Counted from the first letter of the stretch, positions 35,924-45,764 are shown. The stretch: 64,000 nucleotides of DNA from Sediminibacterium magnilacihabitans (GCA_002973575.1 PVEQ01000008.1:1-64000), one strand, 5' to 3'. Notes: a model not told the origin generated them from the letters alone. Numbers and translations: made by a program.

Positions 35924-38593
35924 CTATTTTACTTGAAATATTTCCCGCAACCGTATGTCGTTGCTGGAACTACCGATCATGATGCGGAACTGCCCTGGTT
36001 CAATTACTTCTTTCATGTTTATGTTCAACATAGTGAGCATATCGGGTGTAATGTTGAAACGGATTTCTTTTTCTTCTCCCTTGTCAAAGCTTACCCGTTG
36101 AAATGCTTTCAGTTCTTTAACAGGCCTTGCCACGGATGCCAGTTCATCGTGCAGGTATAATTGCACCACTTCATCAGATTTATAATTACCTGTGTTTTTC
36201 AGTTTAAAGCTGAGCGACAATGTTTCTCCTGTTTTGATCACATGTTTCGCCAACCGGAGATCCGAATAGGTAAAACTTGTGTAACTCAACCCGAATCCAA
36301 ACGGAAACAGCGGCATTCCGGTAAGGTTGTTGTAATCGTCGCCGCGGCCGGTAGGTTTGTGGTTATAAACCAGGGGCAATTGCGCTTCCGACACCGGGAA
36401 TGTAATGGGCAGTTTACCCGAAGGCGACCGGTCTCCGAATAAAATAGCCGCCACTGCATCTCCGCCTGCTTCGCCCGGATACCACACATCCAATACACCG
36501 TTCACTTTATCCAGCCAGTTATGCATAGTAACAGCGCTGCCACCTACCAGCAATACCACAACCCGTTTACCAGAAGCAGCTACACGCTGTATCATTTCTT
36601 CCTGCAAGCCCGGCAACGCCAGTGAAGCCCTGTCCCTGAACTCTCCTTCTTCAATACCAGCAACCACTACTGCTATATCAGCGCCGGCTGCTGCATTCAC
36701 TGCTTGCTGTATCTTGTATTCGCTGCTGTCTTGCACACCTGCATTCCAAATAAGGTGTAACCGTGCATTACCAGCCGGTTCAAAATATTCTACCCTGATA
36801 TCGTAAGCTTTTTCTTTTTCAAAATGAAAATTGGCCAGCCTGGTAGAATAGCTTTGTTTTTGCCAGTTATCGATGATAAGTTGGTTGTTGATGAACAAAC
36901 GGTATCCATCATTGCCGTCGATACCAATGTTCACATTACCCGTTACAGGTGATTGTATTTTTCCTGTCCATCTTGCAGAGAAAAAATCATAATTGATCTT
37001 TGCGGGATCGGGGGAGAACAAGGTCCATTGAAAATTGATGGATGCATCCACTCTTGATAATGCCGGCGTTCCTTGTAAACTGATGTCGTTGAAATAATCT
37101 GCTGATAGTCCTGCTACCCTTTTGCCGTTTTGTATGGTAAATAAACAACTGTCCGGAACGATCGTCCATGGTTGATGTTGCCTTCCGGGTCCGGGTGCAT
37201 ACACTACCTGCCAATTATTTCCGGCTCTTTCCTGTATACCTGCCAGGATGGATTGCTTATGAATACCGGGGCCGCTGTAACCACCCAGCCGCGCTTCGGC
37301 AGCGTCTGTACCAAGCACCGCAATTTTTTTGATGGATGTGGTAAAAGGCAATACCTGGTGATCGTTCTTCAGCAGCACCATTGAACGGATGGCTGCTTCT
37401 TTGGCCAGTTCTCTGTGTTGCTGGATGCTCCACTGCTCCAGCATCGATGCATCTGCATAAGGCTTTTCAAAAAGACCCAGTTCGAATTTCGCCCTTAATA
37501 CCCTGGCTACGGCGCTATCAATGGCGCCCGGTCTCATGCTCTTATCGAGAAAATGTTTTTCAAACAATTGATGGTGTTCATACGCAGTCTGAAAGATCAC
37601 ATCCAATCCGTTCTCAATAGCCTGCTTGCCAGCTTCTGCATAATCTGCTGCCGTAAAATGTAATACATTGGCGCCACCGGTGGCTCCGGCATCGGACAAC
37701 ACAAATCCTTTGAACCCCCAATCTTTCCTGAGTTTTTTATTCAGCAACCAGTCGTTGGCAGAACAGGGCGAACCATCCAGCGAATTGTAAGCCGTCATGA
37801 TACTCCTGGCGCCTCCTTTCTGTATCACCGCTTTGAAGGGAACAAAATAAGTTTCTTCGAGCAGCCTTTCATTATAATGGATCGGGTAACTATCCCGACC
37901 ACCTTCGCCATGATTCACCGCAAAATGTTTGGGATTGGTGATGATACCTCTTTGTTCAAATGCCTTTACAAAAGCTACACCCATGGCTGCCGAGAGCTCC
38001 GGGTCTTCTCCATAAGTCTCTTCCACCCTTCCCCAGCGCACATCGGTGGCCAGGTTAACCACAGGTGAAAGAATATGGCGAATACCCCTCGATTTTGTTT
38101 CATTGGCAATGGCAGCAGCCACTTTGTTCATCAATATGGTATCCCAGGTAGCTGCCAGGGCAATCGCTTGGGGGAAAGCAGTGGCTTCATCCCGTATAAG
38201 ACCATGTAATGCTTCATCAAAAGCAATGATGGGAATGCCCAGTCTTGTTTGTTCTACAAAATACTTCTGTATACTGTTGATCTTTTGAAGGGTTTGTTGC
38301 GCGGTTTGTCCGGATTGATAATTCAACAGCTGCGCAGCAGCCCCATGCTGTTGCTGTACTGTATTTACCTGGAAACCAAAAATGCCGTTCTTATATTTTG
38401 AAGGATCATTACCCAGGTCGCCCGGTATCATGAACAGTTGCCAGAATTTTTCTTCCGGCGTCATACGCTTCAGCAAGTCCTTTACACGTACTTCTATGGG
38501 AAGACGGGCGTTCTTATAAGCCGAAACCGTTTGTGCAATGGAAGGGTTGGCCAGGGTCAGGCAAAGCAGGAGAAATATGGTTATTTTTTGCAT
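35924..38593 (-). CDS. GH3 glycosidase with inserted PA14 domain
   Basis: This 889-residue secreted GH3 enzyme has signal MQKITIFLLLCLTLANPSIAQ, an N-terminal TIM barrel with nucleophile Asp301 in VLSDAGATGG, the alpha/beta sandwich (VLGTDAAEARLGGYSG), a PA14 insert (about 480-625, NGKRVAGLSADYFND...DGYRLFINNQLIIDNW) and a C-terminal fibronectin III domain. The PA14 insert is typical of beta-glucosidases and beta-xylosidases that hold extended substrates. The protein may act on beta-glucosides, beta-xylosides or alpha-L-arabinosides; the sequence does not decide. It is single on its strand, 102 bp after the GDCCVxC gene. Confidence 0.9.
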   Translation of the reverse strand: MQKITIFLLLCLTLANPSIAQTVSAYKNARLPIEVRVKDLLKRMTPEEKFWQLFMIPGDLGNDPSKYKNGIFGFQVNTVQQQHGAAAQLLNYQSGQTAQQTLQKINSIQKYFVEQTRLGIPIIAFDEALHGLIRDEATAFPQAIALAATWDTILMNKVAAAIANETKSRGIRHILSPVVNLATDVRWGRVEETYGEDPELSAAMGVAFVKAFEQRGIITNPKHFAVNHGEGGRDSYPIHYNERLLEETYFVPFKAVIQKGGARSIMTAYNSLDGSPCSANDWLLNKKLRKDWGFKGFVLSDAGATGGANVLHFTAADYAEAGKQAIENGLDVIFQTAYEHHQLFEKHFLDKSMRPGAIDSAVARVLRAKFELGLFEKPYADASMLEQWSIQQHRELAKEAAIRSMVLLKNDHQVLPFTTSIKKIAVLGTDAAEARLGGYSGPGIHKQSILAGIQERAGNNWQVVYAPGPGRQHQPWTIVPDSCLFTIQNGKRVAGLSADYFNDISLQGTPALSRVDASINFQWTLFSPDPAKINYDFFSARWTGKIQSPVTGNVNIGIDGNDGYRLFINNQLIIDNWQKQSYSTRLANFHFEKEKAYDIRVEYFEPAGNARLHLIWNAGVQDSSEYKIQQAVNAAAGADIAVVVAGIEEGEFRDRASLALPGLQEEMIQRVAASGKRVVVLLVGGSAVTMHNWLDKVNGVLDVWYPGEAGGDAVAAILFGDRSPSGKLPITFPVSEAQLPLVYNHKPTGRGDDYNNLTGMPLFPFGFGLSYTSFTYSDLRLAKHVIKTGETLSLSFKLKNTGNYKSDEVVQLYLHDELASVARPVKELKAFQRVSFDKGEEKEIRFNITPDMLTMLNINMKEVIEPGQFRIMIGSSSNDIRLREIFQVK

Positions 38594-38695
38594 ACAACTT
38601 TTAATAATACACTTATTATCCGAATGGACTGTAAATTGCAGCAGCTTTTCTGATTTTCAACCAGGATTCTTCTATTTATCGGGAAAATTATTTCT

Positions 38696-38911
38696 TCAGC
38701 AATGGCAGGTTCCTTGTTGAACAGGCGGGCATTTAACCGAACCGTAGCTGCAATACACACAGCAGTCGCCCGCCTTGGGTTGCAGGCTTTGTTGGCAGTT
38801 TTCACATACATAGAAATACTGGCATGCATCGGTGGGCATGGTTTCTTCTTTTTGATGTCCGCAGTGGGGACAAGTAATGATAGATTGCAATTGTGCCGCA
38901 GTATTTGACAT
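38696..38911 (-). CDS. GDCCVxC domain protein
   Basis: This 71-residue cysteine-rich protein has CPHCGH, CENC and the hallmark GDCCVYCSYGSVKCPP, ten cysteines in total. GDCCVxC proteins are small, probably zinc- or mercury-binding, and are repeatedly encoded next to MerTP-like transporters in Bacteroidota and other phyla. The gene starts 24 bp after the MerTP stop. No signal peptide is seen, so it should be cytosolic. Confidence 0.85.
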   Translation of the reverse strand: MSNTAAQLQSIITCPHCGHQKEETMPTDACQYFYVCENCQQSLQPKAGDCCVYCSYGSVKCPPVQQGTCHC

Positions 38912-38935
38912 ACGATGAGATTTTGTTTCCAGCTG

Positions 38936-39544
38936 TTATTTGCCGGATGATGGAGAAATTACTTTGTAGCCTGTTTCATTTTCTATGGCATCAGCCAGTT
39001 GTTGCAACGATATACGCGTACTATCGAATTGGATTGTTACAGTGCCCTTGGGATAAGAAGTGTGAACCTGTTGCACGCCTTTCTTTTCCAACAAAGTATT
39101 GTTCACATGCCCTTCGCAGGCTTCACAGTCCATACCCTCTAAGTGTAATACGGCCTGTTGCTGGTTGGGTAAATAATTCGCTGCCTGTTGTTGCGGGATT
39201 TGCGGTTGCAAATATTTTGCATAATAGGGAAAGGCTGACAGCAAAAGGGAAACCACCGCAACGATCCAAAGAAAAGATTTTGATTGCAAAAAACTGCGCT
39301 TTGTTTCGCATGCACATTCGTCTTTCGCTTTTGGTTTATATGCCTGGTAAAAAGCAAACCCCAGGATCAATACCGTTGCCACCAAGAGGTAAGGTCTGAG
39401 CGGTGCAGCCCAGCTGAATGCGGCAACAGCGCTGCCGGTACCGCTTATAATGGCCAGTGCAGGTACAATACAGCATAACGATGATGTCAGCGCCAGCACC
39501 AGTCCGGAACCAAGCAGTATCTTATTGTTTTTTTCGTTGCTCAT
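38936..39544 (-). CDS. MerTP-type mercuric transport protein with fused HMA domain
   Basis: This 202-residue membrane protein has a MerT-like part with three hydrophobic helices; the first contains the vicinal cysteine pair SSLCCIVPALAI known to take up Hg(II). It is fused to a heavy-metal-associated domain (about residues 130-200) with G-M-D-C-E-A-C. The fusion is called MerTP and is thought to move Hg(II), possibly other soft metals, across the inner membrane. Neither a mercuric reductase gene nor a MerR/ArsR regulator is next to it, so the module is only transporter plus GDCCVxC protein. It is divergent from the GH127-type gene at 39674. Confidence 0.88.
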   Translation of the reverse strand: MSNEKNNKILLGSGLVLALTSSLCCIVPALAIISGTGSAVAAFSWAAPLRPYLLVATVLILGFAFYQAYKPKAKDECACETKRSFLQSKSFLWIVAVVSLLLSAFPYYAKYLQPQIPQQQAANYLPNQQQAVLHLEGMDCEACEGHVNNTLLEKKGVQQVHTSYPKGTVTIQFDSTRISLQQLADAIENETGYKVISPSSGK

Positions 39545-39673
39545 ATTGCCACTGCTTTTACATTCAACTGATTGATGATCTTAAAGATAGGATACCTGTA
39601 AAATGTTTAGCTTATCCGCCAGAAAAATCGTTATACATCATTAAACGTAATTAAATTTAGCAACACATTTTTT

Positions 39674-42040
39674 ATGAAGAGATTACCATACCTGTTATTA
39701 ATCGGCAGTTGCCTGGCGCAGTATATAGGATTTACGCAATCTTATCTACCTGAAAGGCATGACAATAAAACGAAGATCAGACCAGTGGCTGAATTAAAAG
39801 CCTATGCGTTCAACCTGGCAGCTGTTCAATTGCTGGATGGCAGTCCTTTCAGGCAGGCACTGAAGGCGGATAGTGGTTATATATTGGCCTTGAAGCCAGA
39901 CAGGTTATTGTATCGCTTTTATAAAAATGCCGGGCTGGCTCCCAAAGACTCCATTTATGGCGGCTGGGAAAACGCCGGACTCTCTGGTCATACCCTCGGG
40001 CATTATTTATCGGCCTGTGCCATGATGTATGCTTCCACCGGCAATAAAGCATTCAAAGACCGTATCAATTATATTGTACATGAGTTGGCTAAATGCCAGG
40101 CGGCACGTGAAACAGGTTATGTAGGCGCCATACCGAATGAAGATTCCCTGTGGTACAAAGTGCAGCATGGCATCATTAAATCGGGTGGTTTCGATTTGAA
40201 TGGCGCCTGGAGTCCCTGGTACACGGTGCATAAAATAATGGCAGGTTTGGTAGATGCCTATCTCTATGCAGGTAACAAACAGGCTTTGAAGATTGTGACC
40301 AGAATAGCCGACTGGACGGGCACCATCGTTAACGGCCTTACCAATGAACAACGGCAGAAAATGCTGCGGTGCGAATATGGCGGCATGAATGATGTACTGG
40401 CAACCCTCTACAGCCTCAGCGGTCAGAAAAAATACCTTGATCTCTCCTATCAATTTTATGATGATTTTGTAATGCAACCACTAGCGGAAGGAAAAGAAGA
40501 TCCGTTGGCAGGCAAACATTCCAATACCAATATCCCCAAGCTGATCGGCAGCGCCAGGCAGTATGAACTCACCAACAACAATGCAGATCATACCATTGCT
40601 TCCAGGGGATGGAACATACTGGTGCACGGTCACACGTATGTAAATGGCGGCAACGGCAATTATGAATACCTGGGCGCAGCCAATAAACTCAATGACGCGT
40701 TGAGCGATAACAACACAGAAACCTGCTGTACCTACAATATGCTGAAATTGACCGGCCACCTGTTTTGCTGGCAGCCGAACAGCCAACTGATCGATTATGC
40801 TGAACGCGCTTTGTATAACGATATCCTGGCTTCTCAAAATCCAAACACTGCCATGACGCTGTACTTCGAACCTTTGCGCATGGGCGGCAAAAAACAATTC
40901 AGCGATTCTTTCAACACCTTTACCTGTTGTGTGGGAAGCGGCATGGAAAACCATTCCAAATACGGTGAGAACATTTATTTCGAAGGAGTTGACGGCAGTT
41001 TGTATGTAAACCTGTTCATCCCTTCTCAATTAAACTGGAAGGATAAACAACGGATCATTACACAAAACACCAACTATCCCCAAAATGCGTCCACCTCATT
41101 AACCATCACCACACACAAACCAGCCGATTTTACCATCCGCATCAGGCAACCATGGTGGGCCACCAGCGGCGCAACAATAACCGTCAACGATCAATCGATT
41201 GAAGTAAAGCCAGATTCAACAGGCTACCTGGCCGTTCATCGAACATGGCATAACAACGACCGGCTGAACATTCATTTCTCCATGCACTTATACACAGAAA
41301 GCATGCCCGATAATGCCAACCGGGTAGCCATTCTATACGGGCCACTGCTGCTCGCAGGCAACCTGGGTGATACCATGCCCGATCCGGTATATGGCACACC
41401 GGTACTCCTCACCGATAACCACCAGGTAAGCGATTGGGTAGTACAGAATAGCCAGCAGCCATTATCATTCCGCACCAATGGCACAGGGAAACCATTCGAC
41501 GTAACACTTACACCATTTTATCAAAACATCCATAACCATTACAGTGTTTATTGGGATTATTTTACCAATGCCGAATGGAATACCCGTCAGGCCGACTATG
41601 AAGCGGAAAAGAAAAAACAACAGGAAATAGAAGCCCAAACCATCGATATCATGCGGCTTGGTGAAATGCAACCGGAACGTGATCATCATTTACAGGCAAG
41701 CGAGCAATCTTATGCAAGCGATGCATTGGGAAGAACCGGCAGGGAAGCGCGCAGCAACGGATTTTTTTCATTCGATATGACCGTGGCCCCCCATCAAACC
41801 AATGCATTATTGTGCACTTATATTGGCGACGATAAAAACCGATCATTCGACATTTTAATAGATGGAGTGAAAATTGCCGCTGTTGAATTAAAAGGCCGCA
41901 CACCAGGTAAATTCTTCACCGAAGAATACCCGATACCTGAATCATTGACAAAAAACAAGAACAAGATCATTGTAAGGGTACAAGCCACCAATGGCAAGAC
42001 CGCCGGCAGAATATTCGGCTGCAGAACCATCAGGAAATAA
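39674..42040 (+). CDS. GH127/DUF1680 beta-L-arabinofuranosidase-type enzyme
   Basis: This 788-residue secreted enzyme has a signal peptide ending YIGFTQ and the DUF1680 (alpha/alpha)6 barrel, followed by a DUF4986-like and a further beta domain. The zinc site of this family, which includes the catalytic cysteine, is intact: Glu349 and Cys351 (E-T-C-C), and Cys418-Cys419 in FTCCVGSG. This matches the known beta-L-arabinofuranosidase arrangement of Glu, Cys and a Cys-Cys pair. It can be GH127 or the sister family GH146, both acting on beta-L-arabinofuranosides of plant pectin or hydroxyproline-rich glycoproteins. It is convergent with the GH76 gene (4-bp gap). Confidence 0.9.
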   Translation: MKRLPYLLLIGSCLAQYIGFTQSYLPERHDNKTKIRPVAELKAYAFNLAAVQLLDGSPFRQALKADSGYILALKPDRLLYRFYKNAGLAPKDSIYGGWENAGLSGHTLGHYLSACAMMYASTGNKAFKDRINYIVHELAKCQAARETGYVGAIPNEDSLWYKVQHGIIKSGGFDLNGAWSPWYTVHKIMAGLVDAYLYAGNKQALKIVTRIADWTGTIVNGLTNEQRQKMLRCEYGGMNDVLATLYSLSGQKKYLDLSYQFYDDFVMQPLAEGKEDPLAGKHSNTNIPKLIGSARQYELTNNNADHTIASRGWNILVHGHTYVNGGNGNYEYLGAANKLNDALSDNNTETCCTYNMLKLTGHLFCWQPNSQLIDYAERALYNDILASQNPNTAMTLYFEPLRMGGKKQFSDSFNTFTCCVGSGMENHSKYGENIYFEGVDGSLYVNLFIPSQLNWKDKQRIITQNTNYPQNASTSLTITTHKPADFTIRIRQPWWATSGATITVNDQSIEVKPDSTGYLAVHRTWHNNDRLNIHFSMHLYTESMPDNANRVAILYGPLLLAGNLGDTMPDPVYGTPVLLTDNHQVSDWVVQNSQQPLSFRTNGTGKPFDVTLTPFYQNIHNHYSVYWDYFTNAEWNTRQADYEAEKKKQQEIEAQTIDIMRLGEMQPERDHHLQASEQSYASDALGRTGREARSNGFFSFDMTVAPHQTNALLCTYIGDDKNRSFDILIDGVKIAAVELKGRTPGKFFTEEYPIPESLTKNKNKIIVRVQATNGKTAGRIFGCRTIRK

Positions 42041-42044
42041 AAGA

Positions 42045-43160
42045 TCAGTCGCGGCTTTGAAAATAAGCAGCCATTCGTGCAAGCATTTCAAGGTATCCCG
42101 CCTGGTCAAGCAGGGTCTTGACCTGCTTTGTGCCAATCAGTCCCTGCTCATCCCGCTGGTGGTCCCAGACCGCATCAAGGTATTTTTTGAATAACTGCAT
42201 ATAAGTCTGCTGTTTGTCAATCTTATATAATTCAACATATCCTCTCATCAAAACAGCATTGAACCAGTAATTGCCGGGCAGGAGTCCGTCTTTGAAGAAA
42301 TAACGCGCCGATTGCTCGGCAATGGATTTAGCTTGTGATAAATATTGATCCTTCCCTGTTAATTGATACAACAAAACAGCGCTTTGCAACATGGTGCCGG
42401 TGTTGTACGTGTACTTTCGCTCATCGATTTTTCCGGATGGCAATTTCAAAGCATCAAAATACAAACCATCGGGTGACTGCAGGCGTGCATTTACCCAGTT
42501 ATAAAGCAGGATGGCCGTATCGATGTATTTCTTTTCATGGGTTGATCTGTAGAGCTGCAGCGCCAGCAAAATGCCCGGGCCATTGGAACAGGTATTCTTG
42601 CTGTTGTTATGAAACTCCTGCCAATACATGCCTCCTCCTGAAACAGTATCATAACCCGTAAGCATGAACCGGTAAATTGTTGTAGCCATTTGCAGGTATG
42701 TTGGCTTTTTTGTTCGCTGATACGCATCCGTATAGGCCAACCCAATCCATTGGTTGTCATCATAAAACCGGTCGCCTCCCCCATCTCCTGCTACATAAGA
42801 GTCATAACCTGCACTGGGCGGTTTGGAAGAACTGTAATACTGCGCGATAGCCCGGTCTACCGGCCCCATGTAATCTGTAGCATGATCCAATACTTCCATT
42901 TCATTGGCCGCCTGAACCAATGCGCACAAAGGCCACAGGTAGGAATAAGGCTTTTCATCTTTCCTCAATACTGTTTTTTCTTTGAACAACTGTTTCGAGC
43001 TGTCGTAAAATTGTTTGTAAATATGATCGTGCACTACCCCGGCACGTTGCAAGTATATGGCTGAAGAATCTTGCGCATGAACGGAAGTCAGGCCCAATAA
43101 AACGATAAGCATCCCGAAGATGCTTATCGTTTTAAAAATAATTGTTTGATTGTTCCGCAT
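42045..43160 (-). CDS. GH76 family glycosidase (alpha-1,6-mannanase-like)
   Basis: This 371-residue secreted (alpha/alpha)6-barrel protein has a signal peptide ending TSVHAQ. The pair Asp134-Asp135 in FYDDNQWIGLA is the catalytic motif of GH76, which cleaves alpha-1,6-mannan backbones such as those of yeast cell walls. Other landmarks are MYWQEF, CSNGPGILLALQLY and TYNTGTMLQSAVLLY. It follows the DUF4965 gene by 10 bp and is probably co-transcribed with it. GH76 relatives may differ in specificity, so mannan as substrate is a family-level guess. Confidence 0.85.
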   Translation of the reverse strand: MRNNQTIIFKTISIFGMLIVLLGLTSVHAQDSSAIYLQRAGVVHDHIYKQFYDSSKQLFKEKTVLRKDEKPYSYLWPLCALVQAANEMEVLDHATDYMGPVDRAIAQYYSSSKPPSAGYDSYVAGDGGGDRFYDDNQWIGLAYTDAYQRTKKPTYLQMATTIYRFMLTGYDTVSGGGMYWQEFHNNSKNTCSNGPGILLALQLYRSTHEKKYIDTAILLYNWVNARLQSPDGLYFDALKLPSGKIDERKYTYNTGTMLQSAVLLYQLTGKDQYLSQAKSIAEQSARYFFKDGLLPGNYWFNAVLMRGYVELYKIDKQQTYMQLFKKYLDAVWDHQRDEQGLIGTKQVKTLLDQAGYLEMLARMAAYFQSRD

Positions 43161-43170
43161 CGGGAATATC

Positions 43171-45621
43171 CTATTTTATTTTTTGTTCCAGCATTTTCAT
43201 GAAATATCCACCCACCACACTTCTTGCCTGGAAGCCTACCTGTTTGCCATTGGTGGTTTCATGCCAGTCACTCAACGGAACGCGAGTGGGACTTTCCGCT
43301 GCATAACGCAACAGCGGAAGCATGAACTGTTCAAAATCGTGGCGGTTATTGGCCAGTGTAGCAGTCCACATGATCCAGTCCGACTTGGTATAGGTTCTGC
43401 GGCTATCCAGTGGCAATCCGTAGGTTTGTTGCTTGCCCAGGTAGTAACGTATTTCTTTTTCAAAAACCGATTCGGGGAAAATATGCATTCCCAATACCTT
43501 ATCCCAAACCAGGTTGTATTTCTGGCTCCAGGTACCCTGCTTCTCAAAAGCCAACGTATAATGATCGCCGTCGTTTGCCAGCTGCATCCATCGTGGTGCC
43601 ATGGCCAATGCACTGTCGCGGAACCTGCGGGCCACATCGGGGTATCCCAGCTTTTCGGCCAGCATAGCATAGCCGGCGATGCCCAATATAGCTTTCACTG
43701 AAAGATTCGCATTACGGGCCAGGTGCCCTGCAAAATCATCGGTACATAATTGTGTTGCAGGGTCGAAGCCTTCTTTAAGCAGGTAATTAGCCCAGGTGGT
43801 AAGGGTTGCCCAATGTTTTTTAGCATAATCGGCATTGCCTTCCATCTTGGCAATCGCTGTTGTTAACAAGAGCATGTTGCCACTTTCTTCTACCGGCATT
43901 CCTTCTCCGTATACCTGTCCGTTTGCTAACGGGTAAGTACCCAGGTCATGCGCTGCATAAGGTTTTGTGTATTTACCACTTTCGCTGAAATAAAAGATAC
44001 CATTCAGCATACCTTTCATCAGTTCAGGATTATAGATCAGGAACAAAGGCGCCGAAGGATAGGTAACGTCTACCGTATTGATACAACCGTTGCTGAAATT
44101 TTCTTTGGAAAAGAACAGTAGTTCGCCTTGCGGACTTCTTACCAGCTTATGCGCAGCGATACTCTGGCGATACGCGAGCTTGCACAACTGTGCATAGGTT
44201 TCTCCACCGGCAGCAACAGCATCGGCATGCAGCTGATCGTCGAACCTGGTACATTGTTCCAGTATTTCCTGATGATCGGCATACGCTTGTGTCAATTGCT
44301 TTTCGATGGTTTGTGAAGGATCGTTCTTCCACCATGGCTTCAGGTTGTCGTGAAAATACTGGATGGAATAAATATCATCATATCCCAATAAAATCGTTTT
44401 TGTTTTAGCCGTACTGCCTACTTTTCCCAATGGCAATACCGTATTCAATACCAGGTTAGTGCCTGTAGTAACCGTAGTTGCTGTTTCTTTTTTGAGGAAA
44501 GAAGGTATGGCTGCTTTTGCAGTGGTAATGTATTGTTTCGCAGCATCAGATTCAGGTACTGCTACATAGATATAGCCCCAGTCGATACGAAGGTCATCGC
44601 CTTTTTTCGCTAAAACCGGTTGCGCCACGCTGCCTGCTTTCTGAAGCAACAATGAACCGGCATGGTATTGTTCTGCTTTTACTTCCTGTGCAGGTGTATT
44701 AACAGCAATATTGGTTGAAGCGCCGAAATACAGCTCCGCCGTATGCACTTTACCATCGTTCGATTGCACGGTAAAATCTACATAAGAAACCGGTCTTGCA
44801 AGCAGGTCGAGGTTATTGAGTAAAAGCGGTGAGGTAAAACGAAGCGAGAGGTCAACCCCGCCACACTTGAAACGGTAAGCAGTCTGCGTTGCTTTTACTA
44901 CAACAGATTGTTGAATGGCTTTGGCCACTGTCGCAGCATTAACAGGCGCCTGTTCGCGCACGATGCCGGCATCCAGTGATTGTCCGCCTGCTGTGTTTTC
45001 AATATGAATGGCTAATACGTTTTTACCAGCTTGTAAAACATGCGCCGCTTCGCGGATGGGAATATAAATGTATTTGGCTGTCCATCCTTTGGTAGTGAAT
45101 ATCTGCTTGCCATTAAGATACACACTGATATTATCATCGTGCTGCAACTTCAGGAATACATTGTCGAGTGAAGTTTTGCCGAGTGTAAATGTGCGACGCA
45201 CCCACAAATCGCGGCTTAACCATTTTGTTTTGGCCACGCTGGGGTTATCGCCGAAAGCGCCGGCACCGGTTTTCCACTGGCGGTCGTCAAAACCTGCATT
45301 CATCCAATCAGCCGCAGGCATTTCTTCGGTGTATTTGGAACTATAGTTCTGTTCATCGGCTGTGGGAAGAATGGATTGATAAGATTTGCCTTCGTTTCCC
45401 AGAAAACGATAGGCTTGTCCGTCTACTTTGATGATACCCAGTAACGGTTGCTCCGCTCCTGTCCAGTGCCTGGTATGGCCTCCATTCAGTGTATCGTTGG
45501 CTGACCATATACTGAAATAAGGATCATGCGTAATCAGGGGATAGGCAGGCGCTTTTTCGGTCTGCGCCAGGATTTGACCGTAAACACTCAACAAGCAAAA
45601 AAATAAGAATAGCTTTTTCAT
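43171..45621 (-). CDS. glutaminase-family (DUF4965/DUF5127/DUF1793) secreted protein
   Basis: This 816-residue secreted protein is related to the fungal glutaminase GtaA family, opening with LITHDPYFSIWSANDTLNGG after a signal peptide. Residues about 95-215 form an inserted GH2-like jelly roll (SRDLWVRRTFTLG, NISVYLNGKQIF, GKNVLAIHIENTAGG), and the C-terminal half is a helical (alpha/alpha) barrel with AYADHQEILEQCT and DWHETTNGKQVGF. Bacteroidota homologues occur in glycan clusters and some are now thought to be glycosidases, not glutaminases, so no reaction is assigned. It lies 10 bp upstream of GH76 and is divergent from the receiver-AraC regulator. Confidence 0.82.
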   Translation of the reverse strand: MKKLFLFFCLLSVYGQILAQTEKAPAYPLITHDPYFSIWSANDTLNGGHTRHWTGAEQPLLGIIKVDGQAYRFLGNEGKSYQSILPTADEQNYSSKYTEEMPAADWMNAGFDDRQWKTGAGAFGDNPSVAKTKWLSRDLWVRRTFTLGKTSLDNVFLKLQHDDNISVYLNGKQIFTTKGWTAKYIYIPIREAAHVLQAGKNVLAIHIENTAGGQSLDAGIVREQAPVNAATVAKAIQQSVVVKATQTAYRFKCGGVDLSLRFTSPLLLNNLDLLARPVSYVDFTVQSNDGKVHTAELYFGASTNIAVNTPAQEVKAEQYHAGSLLLQKAGSVAQPVLAKKGDDLRIDWGYIYVAVPESDAAKQYITTAKAAIPSFLKKETATTVTTGTNLVLNTVLPLGKVGSTAKTKTILLGYDDIYSIQYFHDNLKPWWKNDPSQTIEKQLTQAYADHQEILEQCTRFDDQLHADAVAAGGETYAQLCKLAYRQSIAAHKLVRSPQGELLFFSKENFSNGCINTVDVTYPSAPLFLIYNPELMKGMLNGIFYFSESGKYTKPYAAHDLGTYPLANGQVYGEGMPVEESGNMLLLTTAIAKMEGNADYAKKHWATLTTWANYLLKEGFDPATQLCTDDFAGHLARNANLSVKAILGIAGYAMLAEKLGYPDVARRFRDSALAMAPRWMQLANDGDHYTLAFEKQGTWSQKYNLVWDKVLGMHIFPESVFEKEIRYYLGKQQTYGLPLDSRRTYTKSDWIMWTATLANNRHDFEQFMLPLLRYAAESPTRVPLSDWHETTNGKQVGFQARSVVGGYFMKMLEQKIK

Positions 45622-45663
45622 AATGATTTAATTAATTTACAGGGGTCAGTGCCTGCCAAATAA

Positions 45664-45746
45664 GTTACACTGATGGGGTGTAAAGAAAAAGTATCTGAAG
45701 ATATACTGTTATTCCCTGTATTTCATAACTTTTGCAAATTGTAACA
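45664..45746. promoter_or_regulatory. GTTACA-type half-sites between DUF4965 gene and receiver-AraC gene
   Basis: The 143-bp divergent region contains TTACAC-N7-GTGTAA (45665-45683, a perfect dyad) and TTGTAACA (45739-45746), 18 bp before the regulator ATG. The second matches eight of nine bases of the half-site in the dyad before the propeller sensor at 62422-62449. Binding by an AraC-type regulator is plausible by position; this is inference. Confidence 0.35.
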
Positions 45747-45764
45747 TCATTCTGCGATATTGCC

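Noticed and set aside
34411-45621. A single polysaccharide operon from GH29 to DUF4965
   Set aside because: Strands alternate, gaps of 102-187 bp occur, and a metal module intervenes. These are better read as separate units in one glycan-rich region.
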